64,000 bases of DNA from Euleptes europaea (Eukaryota > Chordata > Lepidosauria > Squamata > Sphaerodactylidae): NCBI RefSeq assembly GCF_029931775.1, contig NC_079319.1, positions 99,307,171 to 99,371,170 of the forward strand, in the 5' to 3' direction. Shown piece after piece: positions 1-11,800 of this stretch. Below the pieces are notes generated by a model. The model was not told where the DNA came from and did not search any database. It saw only the letters and a list, made by a program, of their open reading frames with translations. Made by a program: the position numbers and the translations under genes. The first letter of the stretch is position 1, and every line of letters starts with the position of its first letter.

Positions 1-656
1 TATCAAGGGGAAATAGGGTAGTAGGCCCACTGGGCTAATAAACCCCGCAGGGACCCGGCGTATATACCGGACTTTGGCCAAGTAAATGCCAGCACAAGGC
101 ATGCAAATGCCAGCGCAAGGCATGCAGATTCGAACATGACTACGAGTCCGTTTTGGCCCCTGTCCACGTACTTCTTGCTCACGGGGCGATTTGAGTCAGC
201 CTCCCTTTCGACGTTCTTCTTGACCGCGGGACAATTCGAGTCAGCCTCCCTTTCTAGGGGCCAGGTGAGGCTTTTCCAGTAGCAAAAAGAGAGCAGCCCT
301 TCAACCAACACTAATGCAACCAACAAATGTGGAGCCGGTGTTGGGGGGGGGCCTGGCCTGCACACCAATATTGCAGGATGCATTAAGACCACTATTGATT
401 GAACATCCCAACAAGGAGGCAGCACAATATTTAATGGACGGCTGCACGGCCGGTTTCCGTTGCCCTTGTTTCAATGCCAGTGTCCCCATGGAAGCACATA
501 ACCTCAAATGGGCAAAGAATTGCTGGAGGTGGGTTCCAAGAAACCAGGAAGGAGTTTGTGTTAGGCAGAACATTGCCCCCCTTTCTCTTCACCACCTATT
601 CCCAACCTGAGGTTTTTCCCGTGGGGGTGGCGACACAGAAGGCCCCTGGGGAATTC

Positions 657-1041
657 TTTTTTTTTTTTTAGAAAATTTTATTGGTTTTTATAATATAAAT
701 TTTCCATGTTAACAAACAACAATAAAAGTAATATAAAAAACTAAATCATAAGTAATGTTGTTATAGTTATTTAAGTGCTAAATAAAAATAAAAATTAAAG
801 GAAAATTTACTGACTTCCCCATCACCTCCGTCCGCCTCTTAATAAAGTATTCTATCCCATCGTGATATGGTCTGATCTTAATTATTCTTATATCTCAATT
901 AAGTTTCAATCACAATATGCTATTAATATAATTGATTACACTTCTTAATGTTAGCAATGTCATCTAGATCAGATTAAAAGGTACTTTTCCATTTTCCCCA
1001 GTCCTAATTCATATTCACAATATTTCATCCAAGCCTCCCAT
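657..1041 (-). mobile_element. 5'-truncated L1 LINE tail inserted in the DIRS-type relic
   Basis: A T-run opens the segment, so the element reads on the minus strand and ends in poly(A). The 14-base direct repeat CCCCTGGGGAATTC sits at 643-656 and 1042-1055, a perfect target-site duplication. The 385-bp body is AT-rich and ends with ACCAATAAAATTTT before the tail, as in squamate L1 3' ends. Only the 3' end is present. The perfect duplication points to a fairly recent insertion. Confidence 0.75.
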
Positions 1042-2690
1042 CCCCTGGGGAATTCATGGTGTTACATCACCTGTCCTGTCCAAAAGGGGCTTCCATCACC
1101 GACAGAATTCCGGCAGAGTTCACCACTGTAAGATACGCTAAGTTGGTTAGTGCCAGTGGCCATGGGGCCCGGCTGGAAAAAATGCGATAGTCTGCCTTCA
1201 GGTTACTCCCCGTGCACCCGGACGATTTCTGTTTATTACATTGTCTGTTTCAAGGGTCCTCATGCTTAAAAAAAAAAGGTACCGATGGGATGCTTGGGGT
1301 GAGTTAGATACAGAAGAAAAACCTCCAGGCGCTGTGGGCTTTACTCACCTTGGCAGCCAACAGGAAAAATGTGCCTTACGGAAAATGCAGTCTGTTATTT
1401 GCCACTTAAACTTCGCCCGCCGGATTGTTGCCCCGGGTGAGCGTTTTGCACCCGGCTTATGTGGGCCACTTGCAGGGTCAATGTTTCACGCCATCACATC
1501 AGAGTGTCCAAAGCGTCAAGGAAGACATTAAAATTTGGTTGCAACTCCTTGAAAAATGCAATGGCACCTCCCTCTGGCAGTACCGTTTTAATGGTGGCTG
1601 AGACTGCCAGGTCCAATCCGATGCAGGGGGCAGCTTCAGATTTGGCATTTCATTTAATGGGCAGTGATGCGCCCAGTGATGGCCCAATCGGTGGCTGGGT
1701 GCTGGAGCTATTCCCTCTAGTAATAGCCGTTTTCCATTTGGGCGGAGCTTTTCAAGAATAAACGGGTCAGGTTATGGTGGGACAATCAGGCCGTGGTGAG
1801 GGTCGTTAACAGGCAAACATCCAGGTCTGAAAGAGTCATGCAACTAATCTGGCATTTGTTTTTTATATGTTTGGCCGAATAACATCACCTTATAGCTCAG
1901 CACGTACCGGGTTTGGGCAACTGCTTAGCTGATGTGGCGGCCATATGACAGAGCCGCAGCACAATTCAAGGGTTTTCTGCAACGTGCGGGGGGCCCCAGC
2001 GCATGGTCAATCACGGAAACAATGGCACTTCATTACTTAGCCCACCTATAGGACTTGGAGTTCGCCGCCAGGACCATCAGGGTTCACATGGCCATTGAGG
2101 TGTACATGGCAGCCATATTGCTCTTTTCCAAAGCCCACGGGTTTTCATGACACATGCGAGTCATTCCGGGCTGGCAGCGAAACACACCAGCAGCCAGAGA
2201 TGACAGTAGGCCTGTCACTTTATCCATGCTGGCTGAGTTGGACTTCTGTCTTCCTTAGACATGCAAATCACTTTATGAGGCTGTTTTGTCTTAGGCAACA
2301 TGGTCCATCGCCTTCTTTGGGGCTCTCGGGGTCGTATAACTGTAGCCCAATCTCGGCTAGCTGGGTCTGGGAGGGCACTCAGACTGGAGGACGCTCACTT
2401 TTTCGCCACGGCATTAACGCTATTGATAAGAAGATGCAAAGGTTGTGGCAGTTAAACGGTGCTCCCAAGATGCAAGGGCTATTTGTTATCCATGCAGACC
2501 GCACAACAATGGCGAGATGCCAGTTCGTCAGGGAGTTCCAACCCACAAGCAGCAGGATAGGGTTCCCGGCACCAGAATATGGGGGACACTCCTTCCGCCT
2601 AGGAGCGGCCTTGATGGCAGCCAGGGCTGGCCGGGCAACGGAACGGATACAAGCCATTGGCCGGTGGCGTTCAGCAGCATTCAAAAAATT

Positions 2691-3080
2691 ATGTCCGGCC
2701 TGACCGGGCTTTTTCCTTTAATTGTGCTTATGAGTTTCAGGACGCTGTCAGACGGTGTGGATCGTGTGCTACAGCATCGTTTTGGAACGGACAGTGTGCC
2801 ACGGCGGCTGAATGGGGACTAATTATGTCCTGCCTGACCGGGGTTTCTTTTAATTGTGCTTTTGAGTTTCAGGACACTGTTGGATGGTGTGAATTGTGTG
2901 GTACAGCATCGTTTTTTGGAACGGATGGTATGCCATGGCGGCTGGAGGGGGACTAATTATGTCCTGCCTGACCGGGGTTTCCTTTAATTGTGCTTATGAG
3001 TTGCAGCACACTGTCAGTCGTGGGCCACAGCATCGTTTGTGGATTGGATGTTATGCTGCCGCGGCTGGATGAGGACAACA
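2691..3080 (+). repeat. Three tandem copies of a ~134-bp unit
   Basis: Units begin with ATGTCCxGCCTGACCGGG at 2691, 2824 and 2959 (spacing 133 and 135). Each holds the end of the recombinase reading frame and a stretch with ACAGCATCGTTT. The array lies at the end of the recombinase region of the DIRS-type relic. Confidence 0.85.
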
Positions 3081-4061
3081 TCTGGGCCTGGAGCGAGCAG
3101 TCCAGATTTATTGGCTGGGCCAATGGGGCATGCGAAGGCATTTGTTAATGCCGGTGATGTTATGGTTGTTGAAGGAGTACGCCCCCCCCACTTTGGTTCT
3201 CCAATTGGGGAGAATGACCTCTGCAGCACACGGGGAAAAGGCCTGGCAAAGGAAGCCAGCGTTGTCAGAGGCATGCATGTTCACGCATGGTAATTTGCGG
3301 GTCTGATTTGCTGGAAGGGAGGTCTTGGAGAGGTGCCCGCAACGTAAAGCGTATAGATGTGGCAAGGAGGAAGGTCAGCAACGTGATTGGTAGAGCAGTG
3401 ATCAGACTGGGCGGACCAGTAATACGTCAATGGGACATTTCTTTCTGCATGGCGGAATTATACCGTTGGGATGGCGTGCACCTCACCAGCTGGGGCATGG
3501 ATCTTTGGCTCCAGAACATTCGAGGAGGCCTGTTGAATTGGCTTCAGCTGTGAGATGTGGCGGAAGCTGCTTTGGCCTGTGAGTAAAGGGAGCCCGGCAC
3601 AGCTTTTTGGCGGATAGGCATGGAGATGTGTCAGTTTGGGGGGAAAGCAGCCGGTGGGAGTCGCTTTCCTAACTCTGGGAATCCCAATATGGGGTTTTGG
3701 GAGAGGCTTCAAGGACATGCCCTGGCTGGAGGGTAGGCTGTCTGCCTCTTTCCAAGTGGCGGGGGTAAACACCCAGTGGCGATCGTCCTGGTGTCCACCT
3801 GGCACCACCGTCCCGGTTGCTCACAGCGGGAACGCTGTGGGCCGGTTGGCATACATGGCCGCATTGGGCTCGGCCTGCGTACCTGACACATCGCACATGC
3901 TGCGCCACGGGGGTCGCAGCTGTTGCCAATTCCAAGTTGTGGCCTATATCATTCCAATTATCATCAAAATCTTCCAAATAACCCTTATGAAAGTTAATGT
4001 TAATAAAGTTATGTTATAATAAATTAGGTAATTAAAAAAGTGTCTTATGAGTTTGTTAGTG

Positions 4062-4173
4062 TGTCAGCATTCTCTCCCACTCAGCCCTGGGTCAGCAAAG
4101 TAGCATTGCTTAGGATTACCTGCCTGAGCGTGTTTGCTTATGGGATGCTAGGGACAAACACCTGGGTCTGACA
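4062..4173 (+). mobile_element. Short LTR relic (gypsy type), fossil
   Basis: It starts TGTCAG and ends CTGACA. It shares the tract around AAAGTAGCATTGCTTAGGAT and the GGGATGCTAGGGACA end with the LTR at 60500-60906 (there on the minus strand). It is much shorter than that copy. No internal region is attached. Confidence 0.6.
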
Positions 4174-5977
4174 CAAGTGACAAACAGGAACTTGCAGCAC
4201 CAGGAATTGACCACCCGTGATCAACCGTTGCCTCGGTAGTTTTTCTCAATTTTCCTGTTGTTTTGGCTAGTCATCATATTGAGAAACAGTGACAAGACCC
4301 AAGAGGCAACCCTGTGACTATCCAACTGCACATTTTAAATATCGCTTTCAAGTATCTGTGTCATAGACCTGGTTCTCAAAAAGGGTGCATTTATGTTTGA
4401 CCAGTGTCTCACACCTGGCAGGTACTTTACTAATCATCTTGGAGCAAATATTGGGAGAAAGGTGGGTATAATAAATTAGTATTTTGGCCAGTCCACATGC
4501 AGAAGCCAATGCTGCAAAGTGTTACTTTAAAAAAAAAAAAATGGCATAAATCAGGTCGGGGGGGGGGGGGAAGGAGGACAACTGTGAGAACACTAGAATG
4601 CAGGAAACTTGTCTGGATTCTCCACAATAAGAGTGACTGATTAGTGTGGAAACAACCTCAGTGAAGCAGTCCTAACATATAAAAACTAAACCCTTGGGAG
4701 AAGAACCAACTCAACAGAGCTTGAGCAACTAGCACTTGTTGTGAATGCTGAGTGAAATTTTTAATGCGCAACTCCTACCTTCAAATCTGAGTCATAGTTT
4801 CTTTGAAAGTCGCTGTGGAAGCTAATTGGAAATCCTTTTAGGACTGAGGAGTGCCCTTATGGAACAGTATCCAGTCATAGTTGATAAAAGGGGTGCAGCT
4901 TAACCAGATACAAATGAGAAGGTAGAAGTGGAATGTAGGCAAGGCTGCCAGCTTGTTACCAAGCAATGGGTGAACAAACATTTACAGTTGCTTCTAAGAA
5001 AATGGAGCTTACATCAGATAATAGCAACTGGAATTGAAAACCATTGCAGGGAACAGGTTTGACTGAGCAGATAATCTGATGTAGCTAAACCTCAAACCAA
5101 TATGCATGTACATGTTAAGATATGAGATTTTACTACATTAAAAGTATACCCTGGTACTTCTTGTGAAATGAAGATGATATACAATTATGTTATGGTACAA
5201 ATCTTCTGTGTTATTCTGCAGTTACAGTTTGATGTTTCTCAGTAAGCAAGGGCAATGCTTCATCTTTAGCTTCAGCCATCTGTAAACAATGGGAAAAGCT
5301 TCACCTGCTGATTCTACCTTAATCAGGCTTCTACTAAAGGCACTAGAGAAGGGCCAGGATGATGAAGGGGATTCTTCTGTCCAGCTGGAAATCCTGACCT
5401 GGCCGGGTCACTGATCAGTGCTCTAACATCTTGTCCAACTTGGAATCCTAAATTTCTTGTGAGCAGCTGTGACCATAGCACACAGGCCCAGATGGGTTAA
5501 TTAATTCCGAGTGTGCTTCGTATATTTTATATTGCATGCCTAATGTGACCCAAACCAATCAACATGAGCTGGTCGTTCACAATTCATCATTCCATTCATT
5601 TAGTAATATGTTATCCTGGGAATAATTCATCATATGGATCTGCATACACAGATTTGCGTTGAGGAGTTCAGCCTTAACATTTAATAGATAAAATGAATGA
5701 CAAGTTCATCGGATTTCCCTGTTTCTTCCAGTGCTCTTATTCAAAAGTTCCTTCCAGTGCCCTTATTCAAATACTCAATGATTCGCTCTGAAGCAATTCT
5801 GTGACCTAGCAGCAGCTGACTTACAGATATTGTGATTTAATTATTGCATTCCTTTTTAGGTCATGCTCTTCTCTCATGCCTCAGTCTTTCCATGGGTACC
5901 ATCCCTTCGGAAAAAAGTGTGTTGCAACATATATTTTGACAAGCTAAGAAAGTTGCCGTAGGAGTGGTAAAAAATCC
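4174..5977. other. Upstream flank of gene 1; no gene seen
   Basis: About 1.8 kb with no exon-like ORF and no recognised repeat, apart from a 13-base G run near 4558. An AP-1-like TGAGTCA lies at about 4789. It probably carries distal regulatory DNA of gene 1, but nothing specific can be shown. Confidence 0.3.
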
Positions 5978-5985
5978 TATATAAA
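5978..5985 (+). promoter_or_regulatory. TATA box of the SERPINB2-like gene
   Basis: A TATATAAA box lies about 30 bases upstream of a short non-coding exon that ends in a good donor. It is the best core-promoter candidate for gene 1, placed 2.7 kb before the start codon, as expected for ov-serpins with a separate 5' UTR exon. The start of transcription near 6009 is inferred from spacing only. Confidence 0.65.
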
Positions 5986-6008
5986 CAGCCAGCTTTGTAC
6001 TCTGATTT

Positions 6009-6055
6009 ACAGGAGGGAGCAAAGGGTGTCTGTGTGCAATTCCAGATTCAACAAG
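6009..6055 (+). other. SERPINB2: Predicted 5' non-coding exon 1 of the SERPINB2-like gene
   Basis: The sequence runs from the expected start site to the donor AACAAG|GTACGT. It has no ATG. The next acceptor in gene order is at 8705, just before the start codon. The donor is strong; the 5' edge is a guess from TATA spacing. Confidence 0.55.
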
Positions 6056-6309
6056 GTACGTAAAATGAGAGACTTTTGTGTCTTTAGTATGATGTCGGGT
6101 TATGTTACCAAATGGAGTTTAATTCATCTCTTTAAGAATAGTGATGATAGCATGTTGCTGTAGTGTCACTGATATTATATGTAGTTTATAATGTAAAGAA
6201 ATGTAGTTTATGGTCCAGGCCTATACAAGCTTACTCAGAAGGAAGATCCATAGAGTGCTTTACTCCTGAAAACATGTGCATTTTACATATATTTCTTCCT
6301 AATGGTGGT

Positions 6310-6485
6310 TAAACGTTATTTTCCCTGCCTCTGCTTTACCCTCCCAACAACCCTGTGAGGTCAGTCAGGCTGAGAGAATGTGACTGGTGCAAAGATACCC
6401 AGTGTATCTCCATGACAAAGCTGGGATTTGAACCTGGATCTCCCAGCTCCTAGTCGAGGCACTCTTACCGCCCTGCCAGGCTCGC
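6310..6485 (-). repeat. MIR-type tRNA-derived SINE
   Basis: It reads AACAACCCTGTGAGGT, then GGGATTTGAACCTGG (complement of a pol III B box) and CTCCTAGTC. This is the minus-strand order of MIR-like SINEs. It is diverged and lies in intron 1 of gene 1. Confidence 0.55.
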
Positions 6486-6654
6486 TTGCAGCTCCGCTAT
6501 GGTTAACTTCCACAACATTGATTTTTTAAAATGGATGAATTAGGGCATCAAAAAAACCAAAGGAAATTGTACCTTGCATGTTAGTTTTGTTAAAGTGGTG
6601 AATTTTGTATGATTTACTGATCAGTTGCTCTGAATAACAGAATGGTTTCCAGTT

Positions 6655-7105
6655 ATCAAAAGTGTTAGACAAGGATGTATTTTATCTCCCTATCTCTTCA
6701 AACCGTATACAGAACTTATCATAATGAAAGCTGGATTAGATTTAGATGAAGGGACAATGAAATGTTGGGGGAGGAACATTAGCAATTTGAGACATTACTG
6801 GCACAAAATAGTGAAGACTAGAAACGACTACTCCTGAAAATTAAAGGAGAAAGTGCCAAAGCAGGACTACATCAAGAAGACAATACTGGAGAATGAATAC
6901 TGGAGAATTACTTGCCTTTAAGGTGGACAACGAGGAAATTGAAATTGTTGAAGACTTTCTATTCCTTGGCTCCATTATCAACCAAAAGGGAGACTGCAGC
7001 CAAGAAATCAGAAGGAGACTGAGACTGGGGAGGGCAGCCATGAAGGAGCTAGAAAGGATTCTGAAGTGTGAGGATGCGTCACTGGCCACCAAGACACACA
7101 CACAC
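6655..7105 (+). mobile_element. BovB (RTE clade) LINE fragment
   Basis: Frames here read VRQGCILSPYLF (RT domain 4) and later FLFLGSIINQKGDCSQEIRR and RLRLGRAAMKELE, the characteristic C-terminal part of BovB/RTE reverse transcriptases, where FLGSKIT.DGDCS.EIKRRL and LGRKAM are typical. A short CA run follows at 7094. The fragment is frameshifted and old. BovB is the partner LINE of squamate Sauria SINEs. Confidence 0.75.
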
Positions 7106-7429
7106 ACAGCTCTGAATAAGGCTTACTCATGCAGGTATTTGTGTAATTTCAGAGTTTGTTGCTTAAGAGAGCAATTGTGATAATTAGCTGTCATGAACCA
7201 AAACACTTGCCAGTGTCCCTCCCTTTTAAAATGTCTGAAAGAATGAAATACACATGGAGGGCTGAGGCTAAGCAGGGATGGCCCTGCATGCTACCAAGAA
7301 CGGAGACTACCTAGGAAGGAACCTAGCTAGCAGGGAAGGAAACTAGACTGCTACTGAGAGATGGTGGTGATTGTTTTAAGACTCTTCTCTGATGGAGATT
7401 TTGTGCCTTCAAGTGTTGCTAGACAAGGA

Positions 7430-7645
7430 AAGCCCTGACCTGGATGGCCCAGGCTAGCCCAGTCTCCTCAGATGTTGGAAGGTAAGCCAGGTCAGACTTG
7501 GTCAGTACGTGGATGGGAGACCGCCAAGGAAGTCCAGGGTTGCTACGCAGAGGCAGGCAATGGCAAACCACCTCTGAACATCTCTTGCCTTGAAAAACCC
7601 ATAATGGGGTCGCCATAAGTTGGCTGCAGTTTAATAGCAAAAAAG
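7430..7645 (+). repeat. 5S rRNA-derived SINE, copy 1
   Basis: The head carries GGAAGGTAAGCCAGGTCAG and GTGGATGGGAGACCGCC, matching the internal promoter part of vertebrate 5S rRNA. Then follows a non-5S body, CAATGGCAAACCACCTCTGA and GGGGTCGCCATAAGTTGG, shared by the other copies in this window. Confidence 0.75.
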
Positions 7646-7884
7646 AAAAGAAAAGACATGGAAAAATTCACCAGACATCCCCTTCTCTCAGCATGGAAAT
7701 TACTGTCCAGGTTGTTCACAGCATGCAGCCATGAAAACTGATGGCATTCAAATGATGGCAGTTTGGGAAAGGTAAACTAGAAATAGGACTAGAACAGGTA
7801 AAGTGGATTTTTTGACCACCTGAAACTCAGCAAGAATCAACATTGCTTGTGAAATGTAAACTATGTAGTATGTAAGTGGCTCAC

Positions 7885-7992
7885 AATGCCATCACTGATT
7901 TTGAGACAACCCCATTATGGGTTTCAAAGGCAAGAGGCGTTCAGAGGTGTGTTTCCCATTGCCTCCCTCTGCATAGCAACCCTGGACTTCCT

Positions 7993-8024
<32 letters not shown>

Positions 8025-8090
8025 TGACCCTGCTTGGCTTCCAAGATCTGATTGGGCTAGCCTGGGCCAGCCATGTCAGGGCATAGTTTA
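7885..8090 (-). repeat. 5S rRNA-derived SINE, copy 2
   Basis: Reverse complement of the same SINE. It contains GGTGGTCTCCCATCCAAGTA and CTTGGCTTCCAAGATCTGAT (minus-strand 5S-like head) and the body GGCAAGAGGCGTTCAGAGG. It lies about 240 bases after copy 1 in opposite orientation, giving a long imperfect inverted pair in intron 1 of gene 1. Confidence 0.75.
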
Positions 8091-8103
8091 TATCGTAATA
8101 GTT

Positions 8104-8705
8104 TATTAGGAAGCAGGAAACTGAGGAGGAAAACCTCTGCACTAAGTTTCAAAAGTATGGGAAAGAGAGATCCTACTTATATTTTGAAGGAAAATATGAT
8201 GTCCTTGGCTATTTATACCCTCTGATATAATGAAGAAACAATCATTTGTGCAATTTTGTCCTCAGCCAGTTCACGTGCCATCGGCTCTGGACTTGCACAA
8301 TACATGTTCTTGCACATGGGTCTAAGAACATAACATTTACTTCTAAAGATCTCTCTACTCATGTGCAAGGGCACCCAGTATGCATTGTGCAAGTTAAAAG
8401 CAGATGGCTTTTGGGGGCTGAAAACATGTTTTAAATATCCTTCTCCAGAGTCAATGTGTCATGACGAAGGGCTTTTGGACGGGAAGAGACGATAAACCGC
8501 ATTGGTAATCTCTAATGCCACAATTGAATACAAGAAAGACAACCGTTTCTGTGGTTCAAGCGATGGACTGTTCCAGAGAGTTTCTGACTATCTCAGAAAT
8601 ACCTGAGATTTCCTGAGCATCTTTGATAGGAAAAAGGCAGGAGCGGCAGTCATCAGTGTACTTATAACAAATGAATAGTCTGAAATTTCTTTGTCTCTCT
8701 ACTAG
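8104..8705. other. End of intron 1, gene 1; no feature
   Basis: No repeat or exon could be recognised. The stretch ends in the acceptor before 8706. Confidence 0.3.
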
Positions 8706-8885
8706 CTCTGAACCATAATGGAGACTCTGAGCATGGCAAACACGGGGTTTGCCCTTGACCTTTTCAAGCATGTGAGCCAGATTCATCATGACAAGAACAT
8801 CTTATTTTCGCCTTGGAGTATTTCTTCTATCATGGCTGCTGTGTATCTTGGGGCCAGAGGCTGTACTGCAGAGCAGATCGCAGAG
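8706..8885 (+). CDS. SERPINB2: SERPINB2-like coding exon 1 (first coding exon)
   Basis: A pyrimidine-rich acceptor ends in ACTAG at 8705. Twelve UTR bases follow, then ATG at 8718. The 168-nt coding part gives 56 residues (helix A and strand 6B region, [12 protein letters not shown]) and ends in phase 0 at the donor GAG|GTAAAT. This is the standard ov-serpin first coding exon length. Confidence 0.9.
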
Positions 8886-11800
8886 GTAAATTTGAACTCT
8901 TAATTTAATTGCTTTAAGAAATCGCTCAAGCTATTGTGCGTAACATCGCTACCTATGAGGGAGACTATAGAAAATTGTTCATCTGTGAGCAGAGAGCAGC
9001 AGTTCCTGGCATTTTTAATTCCCAAGAGTGAGGTGCGTGGCATCCCCTTCCCCCCCCCCCATTATAGGCAAATGGTGCTTGACTCTTAAAAGAGATTCCC
9101 CTGTTTTTTCAGTCAGCTCTGGGCAGGCTTTCTCTTTGCACCTATGGAGTAGCCCAACTAAGAGGGCTTCCTAGTCCTCCACTTTGCACAGTGCATCAGG
9201 CTTAGATAGGGTTGCCAACCTCCAGGTACTAGCTGGAAATCTCCTGCTATTACAACTGACCTCCAGCAGATAGAGATCAGTTCCCCTGGAGAAAATGGCC
9301 GCTTTGGCAATGGGCGTTGAAGTCCCTCCCCAAACCCCCCCTCCTCAGGCTCTGCCCCAAAAACCTCCTGCCGGTGGCGAAGGGGGACCTGGCAACCCTA
9401 GGCTTAGAGCAGGGATGGGGGACGTTCGGCCCGGGGGGCATATGCGGCCCCCAAGCACATTTTCAGTGGCCTTCGGGAGCTCCAGGGCCCAGCCGGGGAG
9501 GCCCAGCACAGCGCGGCCCTCCCCGAGGGTGTTCCTGGGGCCACGGTGCCCTTTGGACCTCCTCTCATCGACTGTTGGTTGGAGAGAGGAGGGGGAGGGG
9601 AGGGACGCTTCCCCCAAGGCTGCCCCCTACAGTCGCGGCATGCAGGAACGCTGCGGCACACTGCAAGCCCCTCTCGCCGCCTGTCAAGCAGCGAGGGGGG
9701 CGAGAGGCCGGTGGCTCCTGGCAGCGGAACAGGCACGCGGGAGCCGATTGGGCTTGGAGGGCCTTTTGTAAACTCGGGGTGGGGGGTGGGAGGGCGTGGA
9801 GGCTGGGGCCTGGTCGCCCGGTGCTGCATGTGCTGCCAAGTGCGTGAGTGTGTGTGTGTGTGTGTGTTAGGGGAGGCGGGGAGCCTAGGGCCCGGTGTGT
9901 GTGTGTGGGGGGAAGGCTTTTCTCTCTTCCTCTTTTTCAGTCACTCTTTCTCCTTTCTCCCTCTCTCTCCCTCGTCTCTTTCTTTGTCTGTCTCCTTCCG
10001 TCCTTTCCCCCCCCCTCCATTTCTCTGTTTTCCTTCCTTCCTCCCTTCCTTCCCTGAGGATCGGCTGCAGGCTGCGCCCCCCTGGCGCCTTGTTTGCTCG
10101 GGGGAGGGAGGTGGGGGTGTCCTCCAGGCCTTCTCTGCGTGGCTTCCCCTGTGGTTGCCAACCTCCAGGTGGTGGCTGGAGACCTAGCCTCTCCCCCCCC
10201 CCGCGCCAGGAGATCTACACCTGGTTATGGCCCCCGAACGATGATATAAATGAGCAAATGGCCCTTGGCAGGAAAAAGGTTCCCCACCCCTGGCTTAGAG
10301 GATGGGTCAGAAAGAAATTAAATGATATATGGGGATTTCCAGTGGAGGACCTACATTTTTGGGGCCCTGAAGCTTGAACTGTTATGGGGGACCCCTTCGC
10401 AACCAGCAACAACAGGGCAACATCCAACAAGGTCCAAAGGGCCTTGCTGCCCTTGCAAGGACCTCGAGGCCCAAATGGCGGAGAACAGGGTGATGGGGTG
10501 GAGTCCTTGAAAATGGGCCATACAGTGATCCCCTTCTCACCAGCAACAAGGTCTGGGTAACCACTGTTATCTTCTTCAGTGGGGTTGTTCTATGGCAGAT
10601 CACCACAACGTTTTAATAAATTAACTACTGCAGCTCAGATTTTGATTAAAATTGCTGTACTGGGTTATCTCACATGTCCTATGGGAAGCAGTTAGGACAC
10701 TTAGGGCTGTTTAGCTTGGAAAGAAGACGGCTAAGGGGAGACATGATAGAGGTCTATAAAAGTATGCATGGTGTGGAGAGCATGGACAGGGAGAAGCTTT
10801 TCTCCCTCTCCCATAATACTAGAACGCGGGGTCATCTGCTAAAGCTGGAGGGTGAGAGATTCAAAACAGATAAAAGGAAGGATTTTTTCACACAACGCGT
10901 AGTTAAATTGTGGAACTCCCTGCCCCAGGATGTGGTGATGGCTGCCAGCTTGGAGGGCTTTAAGAGGGGAGTGGACATATTCATGGAGGAGAGGAGTATT
11001 CATGGTTATTAGTTAGAATGGATACTGGTCATGCTGCATACCTATCCTCTCCAGGATCAGAGGAGCAGGCCTATTATCTTGTGTGCGGTGGAACACAGGC
11101 AGGACGGTGCTGCTGCAGTCGCCTTGTTTGGGGGCTTCCTGGAGGCACCTGGTTGGCCCCTGTGTGAACAGACTGCTGGACTTGATGGGCCTGGGTCTGA
11201 TCCAGCAGGGCCTTTCTTGTGTTCTTATGTTCAATCACTGGTGTGAATAAAAAATGTTGTAGAAGCAAAACAATAGTTATATAAAAACTCAGCAGATGGC
11301 ACTGGGGAGGATTGAAGATGCCATGAGGAAGAAAGACTCGGGTCAACCATTGTAAAGGCATTACCCTCAACATGACCCACATGAATACTTACGTTGAACT
11401 GTCTAAAAAGAATTCTACCACTAGAAATTCAGTAAATGAGAAATAATCCAGGTCTGCCTCTTCCAAAAAACTCAATTGAATAAGCGAAATATAAAAAAAA
11501 TATGCTAGAAAACAGAAATATGGGAACTGAAGGACTAGTTGCTAGTTAACGAAACCTGTAGAAATATACACATAAAAATATCATCCATGCTAACTATGGA
11601 CCAAGCACCCCTTGACCTATACATCTTTAACACTAAACACTAGCAAAGATATAATCAAAAACTTACCAAAAAAGAAGAAAAAGAAAATTTGGAGGAATGA
11701 AAGTCACACCAGCCAACATCAATGTGTGGGGGGAAAAGTACTGGTTCATTCTCTAAAAGTGTGCGGTTGTCCTCAGCAAGGGCCAGGGCTTTTTCGGCCC

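Larger units (their letters stand above)
1..4060 (+). mobile_element. DIRS/Ngaro-type tyrosine-recombinase retroelement, fossil
   Basis: Parts recognisable in order: a stretch near 340-480 resembling the leader of DIRS-type RT ORFs (PLL.EHPNKEAAQYLM.G), an RNase H-like region near 1500-1860, a tyrosine recombinase C-terminus near 2400-2700 (GHSFRLGAALMAARAG, ERIQAIGRWRS), and an SGNH-hydrolase-like stretch near 3100-3550 ending in a YRWDGVHLTSWGMDLWLQNI block. The recombinase identifies a YR retroelement; the SGNH-like part is known in Ngaro-type and related elements. The copy is broken in many places and looks old. Its edges, especially before 300, are uncertain. An L1 tail is inserted at 657-1041. 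Confidence 0.7.

Noticed and set aside
7430-7645. 5S rRNA gene
   Set aside because: Only the internal part matches 5S rRNA; it is fused to a SINE body found in five places.
9295-10377. Overlapping long ORFs on both strands
   Set aside because: They lie in a GC-rich hAT element with 8-bp duplications and a polypyrimidine tract; all frames are open because of composition and none shows a protein family.
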